Origin: Isoetes taiwanensis
Taxonomy: Eukaryota; Streptophyta; Lycopodiopsida; Isoetales; Isoetaceae
DNA: 64,000 nt
Assembly (NCBI GenBank): GCA_021234155.1
Contig: JAJEKV010000166.1
Coordinates: 622,324-686,323, forward strand
Direction: 5' to 3'
Below the pieces are notes generated by a model. The model saw nothing but the letters and a program-made list of their open reading frames with translations. It was not told the DNA's origin and did no database searches. Of this stretch, positions 23,470 through 35,960 are shown one piece after another (position 1 is the stretch's first letter; every line of letters starts with the position of its first letter). A program made the translations under genes and the position numbers.

Positions 23470-26400
23470 CTCTGTCACACATTTTGTCAATGTTTTGCGG
23501 CCATAGTATATGCCACAATTTGTATCCCATCAGTTTGGTTAGTTTATATAGTGACATTATGCATGTTAACATAACAATATGAAGATGAGAGATAGAACTA
23601 CTAAGTAAACAATTTTATCAATTTATATGAGGTGCATGAATCTTGGAGTTCGTGCCCCTTAAATATTTGATACATGGGCTTGAGATCAATAAGGACGGGT
23701 AAATTTTAGATGGTAAGGGGAGTCCTAAGATTGTTTAGAGACACCTTCTCTAATCTACCTTGTACATGGGACTCTACTTTACCATCTTCTAGAGCCTAGT
23801 TGCACTCAACAAGAACCAACAAAACCAAATAAACATGCTGAATGAATGAATGAATAAATGAGCCATATGGCCATGCTATAAGTTAGTGGCTATTCTTCAT
23901 GATTTGGCTAAGATTTGGGGACGGTTTTGGCATTTTTTAATAGGATAAAAACCCTTACTTTAACCAAATATGAATGAAATTCTCCAAAGACTTTGAAAGA
24001 TTCGCCAAGTTATCTACAACTTGTCGATGTAACATTGTTAGTTTAGTGAAGTTTTAATAGTAGTTGTTCAAATTTTACAAGATATTCAACACAATTCTAA
24101 AATTCTCATAGATTATGATATTCTTTTGCCGATATCTCTTACAAATTTTAGCGAAACTATAGATAAGAATTAGAGGAATTCCATGCAACTATAGCCAAAC
24201 CAGTTTATGTTCTAGATCTATGATGTTCTTAATTGATATCATGCCTACGAATCAATATTCCAAACTTTTTTCATGACACTTCAATAAACCATCACTTTCA
24301 ATTGTCCCTCATGCACACTGGCCTTTTTGGCCATATACAAAATCAAAGTGCCAAAAAAATAGCGAGCATATCCAGCCATTCCTAATGAGCAATCAATGAA
24401 AAATCAATGAGAACTATAGTTGCAAGTACAAAACACGACTCTAACACCATACTCTTAAGCAACAACCTAAATTAGCAACACAAGGCTCATACAACCTTTT
24501 TTCGTGTCACCAGCTATCCTCACCAACCTACCGCCACTATTGCGAAAGAGAAGCAAAAAGCTACACATGAAAAGGCAAGCTATCCAACTGCAGGAACAAG
24601 AGAGACAATATGAAAATTTGTTAATGCTCAAGGCTGTATTGAAAAGGTTGTCGCTTGGAGAAAAAAGACCCAACTGAAATAGAAAAGCGAGACTCAACTA
24701 TTGGCCACATAGATGGGAGAAAATCAATCAATCAGATCCCTTAGATTTAACAAAATTAGACACAAGTCCCCGATAACAAAGGCAACCAGAAGACAATACA
24801 CAAGGGGGGCAATGCTCCAAACTAGGAAAATCAAGAAATTCCAACAATACCATCTACACATCAAGGAACTCCCTCAAAATTAATACAATTACAATTCGCA
24901 TTATTCCTCAAAATTCAACAATAACCAAACACTATAAGCAAGTAATTTCTAAGCATAGATTCTTACCACAACTAAGTTCTTAATTTCTCTGTTCCATTAG
25001 ACCATCCAAGTGCAAGGATCTTTATAAAACCCACCAATGCAATAATGCATAAGGGCTTATCTTTATTGAACTGCCTTCTTACACAAAATAACCCAACGCA
25101 AATAGCATTCCCAAAGAAATAACAACTAGATATAAGCCAAGCAACCCACTCAAAGTCAAAAATTGCAAAAAGTTAAAAACCTAACACAATGATATAAAAA
25201 TTAGGGAAAACATGTCCTGGAACTATCATGGCAAGAGCAAAGCAAGTTAACAAAGGTTTAAGGCTTTCAACATTAGAAAATGGACAAGGGCACAAGTTAA
25301 CTGCCTGAAACGAAACTGCCATAACCAAATGAGAATAACCAAATATATCGTATCAAGGGATTGTAAAAAAGAAAATCTCGTGGTTTAAGACTCATTAAGA
25401 CATGAATGCACGTCACGTATTAGCCAAGATATGTAAATTAATGTGCCACGTATCAATTTGAACCCCGACGTTAGCCTGGTTTGCTAGCCTAGTTTTGGGC
25501 CTCTATTGTCATCTTCATCTTTCCATTTGACCCTATCGTGTAGCACACCTTGGAAATCACACAGCTTGATAACCATCTCCGTCGTTTCTTGTGAGTTTGG
25601 TATGACTTCAATCGGTACTTTTGGTTTATGTATATTTGAGATATTGTAAGTGTATTGTCTTTCAATATTTTTGTTTTTGATAGTTATATTTGAGTTTAAA
25701 TCATGTTTCTATACTGCCATTCATTTGTGGATGTTGACCGAGCTCTGTCATTTTCTTAGGGCTTTCCATTCGTCCTGGGATATCTAGGCTTAGAGAAAGT
25801 TATATTTTTGTTCCCGAATGATATGTCATGTTGTAAAAGAGCTTATTAAGTTTAAGGGGGGAATTTGTTTTAGTTTTTTGCTAGCATATTTCTATATGTA
25901 CTTGGGATGATTAGTTTAAAGTCATTGTGCATCTTACTTTTGCATTTTACATCATTTCTATTTATCCATGTTTTTCGTGGCACGTGGCGTCATTGGAAGG
26001 CATTTCATTACCGACATTTGCTTACACCTATTACTTTCCTTATCGACCTATCATGATCTTTTAACTCTATCTTGTTGGGCATCGCCATGTGGGCCATGCG
26101 ATTCTTCGATAGCAAACAATTCATTCTCCATTTTCCTTCTTCTATTCTTGATTATGCATACCCCTCTGGTTGAGTGCTCTCCTTTGTATCTGCATCTTCT
26201 AGTCAGTCGCTTCTTCAACAACAGATATGTGTAGTTCACTTCCATTCGGCCAGTTTAATGTGCATCTAATGCTAGTCCTTTCATAAAAATGGTATTGATC
26301 CACACCACTGAATAGCCGTTCCTGAAAGAGGACGAGCAATATCTATTAGCTTATCATGTTTTCTTTGTTATTCAGTGTTCCTTCTCGCAGTGTACATGTA

Positions 26401-27440
26401 TTATTGTTTAATCCCCTTTTCCCCTTCCCGCCCCTTATTATGTTTTCATTTAATGTTACTCACATTGTCCACAGACCAATCCCACCACATTACAAAGGTT
26501 TTTGTGAGCATAGCATGCTTGAACAACCCCTCTGGAGGTTAGTGGCATGCCTGATCAACCCTTCCTATTTATATCAATTTTTTCTCTAAATGAGGTGCAC
26601 CTCAGATTACCTCGGTTGTTGGATCCATTGATTGGCCCAGAGCATATGCTGGGGCCTCCGGGCGCCTCCTATTCCGATTGTGGTCACTTAGGATTAGAGG
26701 CGCATATGCTTTCGGAGTATGAATAAGGTTGCACCTAAGGTTTTTGGAGTATGAATACGGGGACTCAAGCCTCTACCAAATTAAGTCAATGCCCTAGTGA
26801 GAATTCTTTGACTTCCCTCATGCATAAGAGGTGAACAATGATCAACCATCATCATAGAACATCCATAACTTGAAGAATAACATAGACTCAACTAATCCTA
26901 ATCATATGCAACTAACTTACAACTAGGGTTCATTGATTATGGTTCCTGAAGTAGAACTATGGGTGCTTAGGTTCTAGAAGGGCTCTACTAGACCTATTTG
27001 GAATGCTGCCTTCCAGGTCCCTTGTTATGGTACAAGCACAGGGAGTGCCCGAAAAGGACACCTTTAGGGTTCTTGCCCATTTGAGCTTCCACGCTTTTAG
27101 GTTCAACATCTACTCGGCCATATGGCCCCTTGTATATTTCCATGTGACAATGAAGGTTATATTTACATGCTGTGTAAACATATGCAATCTCATAGTTCCT
27201 AATGGTTGTTGTAAGCTATGGTCAATCCCTTTTGATATCGGTGTACATGTTGTCGTACTTGATATATATAATATACGTATTTATAATGTATATTATCCTT
27301 GAACATCACAGTGAAAATAATTGTTCTATGGATAATGCATTTGCTTCTAAGCACGCCATCCCTAGAATCAAGCTCAAGCATCGACTTGCAAACAAGTTCA
27401 TCCATCGACTAGCTTTGCTTCAGTAGTCTGTCCATATCTT
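23470..27440. other. Long unassigned stretch
   Basis: About 4 kb without a recognisable gene. Open frames at 24467-24697 (minus), 25968-26234, 26356-26589 and 27003-27302 have no domain and low-complexity, hydrophobic or AT-driven composition. Confidence 0.4.
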
Positions 27441-27443
27441 TAC

Positions 27444-28622
27444 TTATAAATACAATGCTTTTCTCGATGTTTTGAATGAGTCTAAGCCAGCAAACTTTTG
27501 GAGTATCGTCCCTATGACTGCCTTATTGATCTCTAGCCAGGGATAACCCCACCATATGGTCTTATCTATGGCTTATCACAAATAGAGTTGGAGGCTTTGC
27601 GGACTTATATCGAGGAGAATTTCGTGAATGTTTATCCAGCATTCTCAGTCATCTGCAGGGGCTGCCATCTTCTTTGTCTCCAAGAAGGATGGCTCGTTGT
27701 GGTTGGTTATGGATTATCACAGCCTCAACAAAATCATAGTGTGCTATTTGTGTCCTCTCCCTTTGATTCAAGAGTTGCTTGAGTGGATGCAAGGTGTATG
27801 GTACTTCACTAAGATTGATCTTCATGCGCTTATATTCTTATTTCGATAAGGGAAGGTGACAATGGAAAACAATTTTTGAATTCAATATGGGTAATTTGAG
27901 TACACTATCATGTCCTTTAGCCTTATCAATATTCTAGCAGTTTTTTAATACATGGCTAATGATGTCTTTAGAGAGTTCTGAATCTCTTTGTTATCATCTA
28001 TTTGGATGATATTATGATTTACTTGAAGACTCTAGAGGAGCATGAGGAACATATTCAAAAGGTTCTTTAGAAGCTATGAGAATATGGACTTTTGTCAAGC
28101 TAGAGAAGTGTCAATTGGAGCACGACAATGTTGAGTTCCTTATCTATTGTATCACACCTCAAGTTGTCCCCATGGATCTAGAGAAGGTCAGTACAATTCT
28201 TACTTGGAAAACCCTTCCTCAATTAAGGATGTACAATGCTTTTTGAAGTTTTCTAATTTTTATCACGCTCCATCAAGGATTATTTGGAGATTGCATTGCC
28301 TTGTCACGTCTTACCAAGAAGGATGTTCCTTTTGAGTATGGGTAGTTGAAGCTGAATCATCATTCACCACTTTGAAGCATGCCTTCACAATTTTCTTGCA
28401 CATCCAGATCCTTTGTGTTTCTATGTTCTTGAAGATAACACCATAGATTTTGCTCTTCGTAGTATCTTGTTATAGAAAGAAGATGATCATGAGTTGCACC
28501 TGTTCATTTGCCATTCATGGAAGTTCCATGTTACTGACATTAACTATCTAATTTATGATAAGTAACTTTTAGCGATTGTTGACTCTTTTCAGAAGTACCT
28601 GTTATGGTTTCTCAGAACTCTG
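27444..28622 (+). pseudogene. Decayed Ty3/gypsy pol fragment (RT to RNase H)
   Basis: In order, and across several frames: a pre-RT block (YRPYDCLIDL, then PPYGLIYGLSQIELEALR), RT block with FFVSKKDGSL and FTKIDLHA, the YLDD catalytic motif at 27999-28010, and an RNase H piece ending with ..YDK.LLAIVDSFQKY near 28600. The pre-RT block and YLDD form resemble chromovirus-like Ty3/gypsy elements, unlike the other two elements in the window. Many stops and frameshifts are present. The pol sequence stops abruptly near 28622, where gag-like sequence of another family begins. Confidence 0.85.
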
Positions 28623-28644
28623 TGCCATCTCACCAGCCTCATCT

Positions 28645-28890
28645 ACCACAACGAGGTCAAATCTAGTGCTACCTCTGTAAGTATCAGGGCCACCTTGCAA
28701 ATGAGTGCAGCTCTGCAAATGGACCGCCTCATTTCAAAAGTTGCAATATGTGCAATCAGACCACGGAAGAATGCACACCTGCTAATCCCACACCCTTTCG
28801 CCAAAAACTTGTCTTTCAAGTACAAACCAGGCTTTTGCCATCTTAGCAGTCTAGCCACAATGACGGCAATCATCACGCCCACCGTTTGAT
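28645..28890 (+). pseudogene. Truncated gag fragment with CCHC zinc knuckle
   Basis: Encodes a CYLCKYQGHLANEC knuckle (CX2CX4HX4C) and a following NMCN.TTEEC block. Both closely match 30355-30470 in the neighbouring element, so it is a partial second copy of that gag. It is fused directly to the 27.4-28.6 kb pol relic. Confidence 0.75.
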
Positions 28891-29225
28891 CCTGCCAAAG
28901 CTCAAGTGCTAAGCTGGATCCAATTTGGTCATCGTTTGCCATGTCTCATTAATTCCTCATCATTGATATCAAGGAAGCTTATCATTTTCCTCTCATTGTT
29001 CTTTTTGTTCTGTTTTCTTCTTCTTGTTCTCTTCTTGCAAATCCGTGTGACATAGTCCCCGGACTCTCTGTTAGATCCACGGGTCCTCCGCGGAGGCTGT
29101 CTTCGAGGAGTTCGAACCCGGACCCCAAACAACCGCCTGCCGGGGTGCGATTCAATCCTACTTTCTTACCGCCATGCCGTATGCGTAGAAACTTCACGCC
29201 CGGAAGAACTCCTTTCTCGAGCGGC

Positions 29226-30760
29226 ATCTGCCTTGGAGGCGTCATCATCGTCGGGGAAGCGTTACGCGACATGTATGGATCTGCTTATGACATTGAGGGA
29301 GGCCACCTTGATTACTAGGGCTCGGTCGGCGCCACCCACCCCTCGTGTCTGTCTCCGTCCCGGTTCCCCGCCCCAAAGCGTGCAAACATTGCTCACGGCC
29401 TCGATCACCTCATCACTGCTCGGGGAGCCCTATCGGGCTCAACCTTCTCAACCTTATACATCCATCACTCTTCGGCCATAATGCCTCTTCCTTCACAACC
29501 ATCATCTCCCCGGTGGGCGGGGGATATCCACATGTCTCTTTTTAAGCCTACCGGGACTTTCCTTTCCCTACATTTCCCACCACTCTTCCCATTTACAACC
29601 TTCACCAGCCTCAAAACCAATGCTCGTGCACCTTCAATCACCTCAACCGCACCCCTTCATCGGGTCCTTCGGGCACTATACCACCTTCAACTCCACCTCA
29701 ATATAATCCCTACACTATTCTGTCCAGCCAAGCACTTTCACATCTACCTTTCCGGACTCTTAAACCCACCTATCCCACCTTTGGCAACACGAAGGCAAAC
29801 CTTTAGACCAAAGTGCTTTCGGCCCACATGGAAGAATTTGAGGCTCGGCTGTCTGAATGGTCATCGCGCAACCTCAACTGAAATTCCACATCTTTTCCAC
29901 CACCTGCGTGGCTCTCCTCATCAATGGCTCATGTCCAACAAAAGCCACTTTGGAAACAAGATTGGTCCAAATGAGAACCTTTTCTTTCTCATTATGGGAC
30001 CACGGATGATGATCAACTTCATCTCAAGCAACTCAATGAACTTCAACAAGAGCCCACGAGTCCGCCTTCGGATTTTTGCGGTCGTCTTCATATTACTCTC
30101 CAATAAACTCAAGGAGTACCCAACACAGGCCGATTTTGGTGCGGTTTTCCAAGGACTTCCTCCGGCTATTCGACTCATGATCAATACACAGTCCCAAGAC
30201 TTTGGAGCGGGCTATCGACCTTGTCAATCACTTTCGATCAATGTTTCCTCCCGTGGCGTGGCTCTTCAAGAGCTCCCTTTCATTCCTTTGTCATGGTTCC
30301 ACGGATGGCTGTCCGGCCTCAACATGCCAATCCACAGTAGCGGTCGGATCTGGTGCCATATCTGCAAATACCAAGGCCACTTGGCGAATGAGTGCAACTC
30401 AACCCATGGCCCGCCTCATTGCAAAGATGCAACATGTGCAATCATGCCGCGGAAGAGTGCACTTCGCACTCATCCTACACCGTTCGCAACAAACTTGTTT
30501 ATCAAATGCAAACAACACCTCGGCAACAATCGCATTATCGGCCACCGCCACGAGCGCCCAACCGAATCAACTCTATCGAATAGAGCCACAACGGGGACCC
30601 AACACACGTCCTCCTTTTGATCCTTCTAAAGCTCGGTGTTATCCTTTGTCAAGAATGGGGTCATACCACCACGCGGCGTGTCCTTAACTTCCACAAGTTC
30701 AGTGCGGCTTCACGGCACCAATCGGACCACATCGATTACGCCTCACGGCTTACCAACTCG
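29226..30760 (+). pseudogene. gag of the 29-37 kb element
   Basis: Proline-rich N-terminal region, then capsid-like segments split among frames (EEFEARLSEWSS, then LKQLNELQQEP and CGRLHITLQ near 30010-30110, then QADFGAVFQGLPPAIR). A perfect CCHC knuckle CHICKYQGHLANEC lies at about 30357-30398. A second CNMCNHAAEEC and a third knuckle-like CYPLSRMGSYHHAAC follow. Gag would package the element RNA. At least three frameshifts. Confidence 0.8.
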
Positions 30761-31439
30761 GATTGCTAATGGCAAACAAGGCGAGACCAGTTCTTAAGAA
30801 GCCACCAAGAGCCTCGGCAATCACGCTATCAACCAGCTCACGTAAATCAACCTCACCGGATCAACAAGCCGCGGGAAGAGATTTTTCGGGCATTAAATCC
30901 TCCGTTCAAACATCAAATTGGGTTGGTTTGGTTTCCGCCAAACCAGGGCGTCCACGCCCATAACCATTATCCCTAATGGCGCGCAACCTGCTTTTGCGGT
31001 CGACACCATTCCTCATGAAGAAGAAAAAAAGGTTCACTTTGCACGACTTGGAGAAACTCATGCCGCATGTCATGCCTAAAGTTCGTCAATGCATTTTAAA
31101 CCTCATGCAAGCTGCTGAAGGCCGCACGTTGGCAAATGTTCATGCCACCACCAGAGCTCAACAACGCCAAGATACACCTTCCACATGTCAACCTCCACGC
31201 TCTCAGACATATCCCAATATTGCTGCCGAGGTTGACCTGCTCAAAGAAGTCTTTGCTTCTTACCACGCACTCCAAACCAATTTGGATCCAGCGAGATCCT
31301 TTTTTCTCATGTGCCTCTGAACTCCAAGAGGAGCTAGCCAAGATCAAAATTCCTTTAACCTTGGCAACCATTTTGAAACTCGTCCTGCTCTCAAGGACCG
31401 GTTACCACTCCCCGTTTTAGTTGGGGCTGCTACCTCTAC

Positions 31440-31780
31440 ACCCACGGTCCATGCCACGGTGGGCAATCAACAAGTCAATCATGTTCAAATTGACGGGGGT
31501 AAGCAGATCAATCTCATCACGGATAAACTCTGCAAACAAATGGGCATCAAACAACTCTTTCATGCCCCATATGACATCAAATTGGCTAATGGCCATATCA
31601 CAAGACCTCAAGGCGTCACGCCTCTTCTTCACATCAACATCGGTGATCTCCGATTCCCCTTGGAATTTGGAGTTTGGAAGGCTGGCGAAGATCCAGGTGA
31701 CTATGAAATGTTGGTCGTGGACCTTTTCTCCGCCAGGCCAAGAGTATCCATTACTGGGCCACGGATCAGTTAGTCATTAC
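31440..31780 (+). pseudogene. Retropepsin-like protease of the 29-37 kb element
   Basis: A continuous frame (31459-31773) contains QIDGGKQINLITDKLCKQMG, with the catalytic Asp at 31492-31494 in a D-G-G form of the usual DS/TG. A beta-strand-like tail follows (LANGHITRPQGV, then LRFPLEFGV). Length fits the plant Ty3/gypsy protease. This is one of the least damaged domains. Confidence 0.8.
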
Positions 31781-32429
31781 TGATGGTCACCTCAATGCCA
31801 CCATGGACTTGGAAACAGGCAAGATCATTTCTGTTGAACATGCTGAACCCTCTCTCTCCGACACAGATTCTGAGGAAGCTCAGAATATCTATCAAGTTCG
31901 AGGGCTCCACTGCGAAATCGCCTCCTCGTCATCCTACCCCGAATATCTTGATCCTTGGGGTGAAATGACTCTTGATCGGGACCGGTACGTGGCGGCTTTG
32001 CTTGACCCCCCACGGCTCCTTGCAATCGGATTCAACGGGTTGATCACTTTTCAGATGAGGAATCTCCTGCGAGCTCCTGTAGATGTCCACGGCTGTCATG
32101 AAGCAACCTCCAGATGAAACTTCGGCAACCTCTCTTTTTCACCACGCGAGTGCCACGCATCTGTTATGCTCCACCCTCCTGCACACATTGTCGGGACACG
32201 AAGTGATACCCCATATTTCGACTCGAGTAGAGATCGTGGATGTTGGCAACAATCGGCTGTCCGGGCTTGTTTGCAAATCTTCCGACCCCCTATCGTAATA
32301 GGCCGTCAAGCTCTTCAAAAAGTTCAAACACATTTTTACGCACGGAGCTACGAGATCTTCGGGAATCAACAAAAGCAAGGGAACTCACCATTCCTACCAA
32401 ATCGATGCCGCGACCCGGTTTAGCAACGG

Positions 32430-32930
32430 CGATGCCCGGCTCAACCCTAATTACCGATCGGTGATCGGCGTCAAGGCGAAAATTGACAAACTCCTTGCTT
32501 TGGGTTTGATCTATGAGGTCAAACATTACGAATGGGTGAGCCCCATCGTCATTGCACTCAAACACAATGGTAAGATCCGGCGTCTGCGTGGACTACCAAA
32601 AACTCAATCGACCCGCGGGCGTGATCATTTTCCACTTCCCTTCCGCACCGGGTTACGAAGAGGTCATTTGGACATGAGATGTACTCCTTCATGGATGGTT
32701 TTTTCGGCTACAATCAGATCTCAATCAAAGAATCTGATCAACTCAAGACTACTTTCACCACCACCGGTAAAGCACTTTTTGCCTACAAGGTGGTTCCTTT
32801 TGGATTATCAAACTCTCCATCAACGTTTCAACGCATCATGCTCTCGGTTTTCATGATTTTATGAAGGAAAATCCCTTCTTACAAATTTTTCAAGATGACT
32901 TCTCTTGCCTTGATGAGTCCGCATTAGTTT
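32430..32930 (+). pseudogene. Reverse transcriptase of the 29-37 kb element
   Basis: Shows AKIDKLLALGLIYEV, then WVSPIVIALKHNGKIR, DYQKLNRP, then MYSFMDGFFGYNQISI and VVPFGLSNSPSTFQRIM. The active-site box is FQDD (32888-32899) in place of the usual Y/F-x-DD. At least three frame changes occur, around 32580, 32670 and 32860. Confidence 0.85.
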
Positions 32931-33049
32931 CAATCCGGAGAAATGCACCTTTATCGTCACCTCCCGAGCGCTGTTAGGCCACGTTGTCGCCAAAGCGGTA
33001 TCACCACGGATCCCGCCAAAATCGGTTGCTGTGCTCAAGGCTCAAGCAC

Positions 33050-33700
33050 CGGCCAATATCAAGGAGACACGCTTTCACCGGGTAAGGTCAATTATTACTC
33101 CACCTTCATTCCCGGACTAGCGGCCATTGCAGATCCATTCATAAACTCACGGGTGATGAATCTACTGGGCTTGGAATTCTCGGTGGATCTTTGCTTTGAA
33201 CAGTTTGAAGCTTTTGCTTACTCGGGCCCGGTTCTTGTTCCCCTCAATGGGACAAGCCCTTTCATGTTCATGTCGATGTCTCTTTGCTATTGGAGCTGTT
33301 CTTTCTCAAGAATATGATCGCTATTAATCGACAAACCAAATCGATCGCCCGGTGAAAAAACTCAATTACATTGAGCGCAACTATTCTGCCACAGAGCATG
33401 AAGCTTTGGGTCTCATTTTCTGTGTCCAACGCTTCCGTCACTACCTTTTGGGCAGTCAAATCAAGTTCTTTGTTGACCACCAAGCACTCCTTTATTTGAT
33501 CAACAAATCCACGCCCACGGGCCGCATTGCTCGTTGGGTCCTTCTTCTCCAAGAATTTGCCCCTTTTGAAATTGTTCACAAGGCCGGCAAATCTCATGTG
33601 GTCCCGGATTATCTTTCACGCATCCACACAGATGATCCCTCAACTGGAGTCTCAGACGCCTTTCCTGACGCTCAACTCTTTTTAGTCACGGCAACACCAC
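33050..33700 (+). pseudogene. RNase H of the 29-37 kb element
   Basis: A well-preserved frame (33352-33774) includes NYIERNYSATEHEALGL (catalytic Glu), IKFFVDHQALLYLI (Asp), and HVVPDYLSR (C-terminal Asp). The N-terminal part with the first Asp lies upstream in a broken frame. Typical Ty3/gypsy RNase H and tether region. Confidence 0.85.
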
Positions 33701-33904
33701 ATTGGTTCCATGATTTTCAGCAGTACCTCCTAACAGGTGCTCTTCCACCCGGACGCGGCGCTCTCTCACCTTAGCGGCAATCCCGCCGACATCAATTTCT
33801 CCGCTGAGGTCCGGATGACTACACCATGGTTGCGGGACATCTCTACAAAAAGGGTAAGGATGCCATCCTTCGATCTTTGTGTTCTACCTCATGAAGTTCC
33901 GGAT

Positions 33905-34650
33905 ATTGTTAGAAGCTCATCAAGGGCTAGGTGGTGGTCATTTTCATGATGACACCACGCGACGCAAAAATCCTTCTAGCCGGGTATTTTTGGTCCACGC
34001 TCTTCAAAGACGCTCCGCCACGCCCCGCGTGTGATGCTTGCCGTGTGGGATGGCCGACGCCCGTGGGCGGCTCTTCCCTTGGCGCCGGTTGCCACGCCAC
34101 TTCCCTTCAGCAAATGGGGAATGGATTTTGTGGGACCCATTGACCCTCCTGCGCGGCACACCCGTGCCCGCTACATTCTGGTTCTCACTGACTACGCTAC
34201 CAAATGGGCGGAAGCTTGCGCACTTCCAGACAACAACTGCGGCAAAAACCTGGCCAAGGTCCTCTATCAACAAATCATCATCGCGATTCGGCTGCCCCGC
34301 CTGAGCTGGTCGATGATCGTGGTGTCCATTTTATCAATCATACCATCAAGGAGGCGACGGATTATCTCCTGATACATCATCACAAGAGCACACCTTACTA
34401 TCCTCAAGGTAATGGTTTGGCAGAAAGCACCAACAAAACTCTGGTCACCATTCTCAAGAAAATTTGTGACGCTTCACGCACAGACTGGCAAACAAAACTT
34501 CCTACTGTTCTTTGGGCCTACAATACTTGTTTAAAAATAGCTACAGGTCACACTCCTTTCAAATTGGTTTATGGTCAGGAAGCTCTCATGCCGTTTGAAT
34601 ACATCCTTCCAACACTCGTTTTCAACCGCTCACGCCCATAATCCGCCTGC
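33905..34650 (+). pseudogene. Integrase of the 29-37 kb element
   Basis: The zinc-binding HHCC domain is visible (AHQG...GGHF..., then CDAC at about 34030). All three core acids are present but in two frames: GMDFVGP (34124-34126), DDRGVHF (34315-34317), and GLAESTNK (34423-34425). The downstream helix ends WAYNTCLKIATGHTPF. One shift near 34300 separates the first acid from the other two. Confidence 0.88.
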
Positions 34651-34965
34651 TGCACTCAAAGAAAGGGATCAATTGGAACAGTTGGATGAACTTAGAAGGG
34701 ATGCTTATATTCGTGTTCTTCATGGACATTTACATGACAAACGTCTGAAGACAAAAACATTCCAAGAAGGAGATTTGGTTCTTCTTTATGATTCAAGGTA
34801 CAAAAATTTTCCCGGGTAAACTTAAGTTTAGTTGGCTTGGCCCTTATCAAATTATTCAAGTGGTTTCGACCGGCGTTTTCCAACCGGGTTGAGTTAGATG
34901 GCACTCCATTACCTACAACGGTTAATGGCTTTAAGCCTCAAAACATTTCATCACCGTAGAAAGCG
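34650..34965 (+). pseudogene. Integrase C-terminal region of the 29-37 kb element
   Basis: Encodes ..DELRRDAYIRVLHGHLHDKR.., then GDLVLLYDSRYK, then FSWLGPYQI and VNGFKPQNIS in another frame. This is the usual GPY/F module that ends plant Ty3/gypsy pol. Confidence 0.8.
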
Positions 34966-34979
34966 AAAATCAACAAACA

Positions 34980-35960
34980 GTCTGATTCAAAAGCAAACAC
35001 AACGGATAGTGACTAAAACGCGGCATATTATATTATAGGTGGATAATTTTTTACAAAATGCGGGCCTGACCCGGCTATTTCCGCTATAGGCACTTGCTAT
35101 ATACAAAAGCGGACTCGAGCCCTATCTACTAAAGACCTAAGAAGAAAAACCCTCTACTCGGGTTCGGGCTTGAGATGATGTGGAGGAGATGGTAGAGGTT
35201 ACGCTTTCGGGGTCCCAAATAGGTCGTGCGAGAACCACCTCCATCCCGTTGGTATGAGGTTCGGGATGTTCAGCCATCCCGTTACACCACCATCCATTCG
35301 CGAGCCCACGGCGTGGCGGCGCCCGAGTTCAGACAATTCATTTTGGTTGGTGATCCACTCTTGACGGTTAAATTGGCATTGTGCGGTTCGTTCAAACCAG
35401 CGAAGGCCATGCTAAGCGCCATCGAATGTCTTAGCTTCACTCCGGTTAGATCTTATATAGCCAACGAGGAACTACTAGTCGGCGTGGACCAATCAGAAAA
35501 TTAAGCCAACGTGTTTGCAATGCAAGGCTCTTTCTAAAGCGAGAATCTTTTCTCCGCCGCATATCTAGCAAGGGTACCCTCGACACATTATCTTTTAATG
35601 ATATCCCACTTCGAGTTGCCAGCATTAAATGCCATTGCTTCTTTTCATACCCGTCAAACATTAATATGTGTCCTTTGGCCACCTGTCACATCCGATCATT
35701 CTCTCACGTCTCATCTTCACCGTTCATTGCTTCTCCCTTTGTTGTTCGGGGACTTAGCCAAATTTTTGCCTCTCAATCCCATCCTTGGCATCTTTCGACA
35801 CCTGGCACCATCAACGGTTACAGTTTCGCCCTCATCATACCCCTTCGCCTCCAATTGCGCGCCCTAAACCTTTTCGTCTCTCTGCGCCTTCGTCCTTCGT
35901 CCTCAGTTCTCCGCTCTCTGCTTTCTTCACACAGTTCCTTCTGTTCCGACGCTTTTCGCC
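34980..35960. other. Spacer between pol and extra ORF
   Basis: No recognised gene. 35690-35960 is pyrimidine-rich and leads directly into a strong start context at 35961, resembling a plant promoter and leader. An imperfect inverted repeat (CTCGAGCCC / GGGCTTGAG) flanks about 35110-35175. Confidence 0.4.

Noticed and set aside
29105-29125. GAGTTCGAACCCGGACC resembles a tRNA B box
   Set aside because: No matching A box, cloverleaf or acceptor stem could be built on either strand around it.
28929-29272. Overlapping minus-strand frames with a basic composition
   Set aside because: They lie opposite a GC-rich plus-strand leader/gag region of the 29-37 kb element and have no recognised domain, so they are most likely shadow frames.
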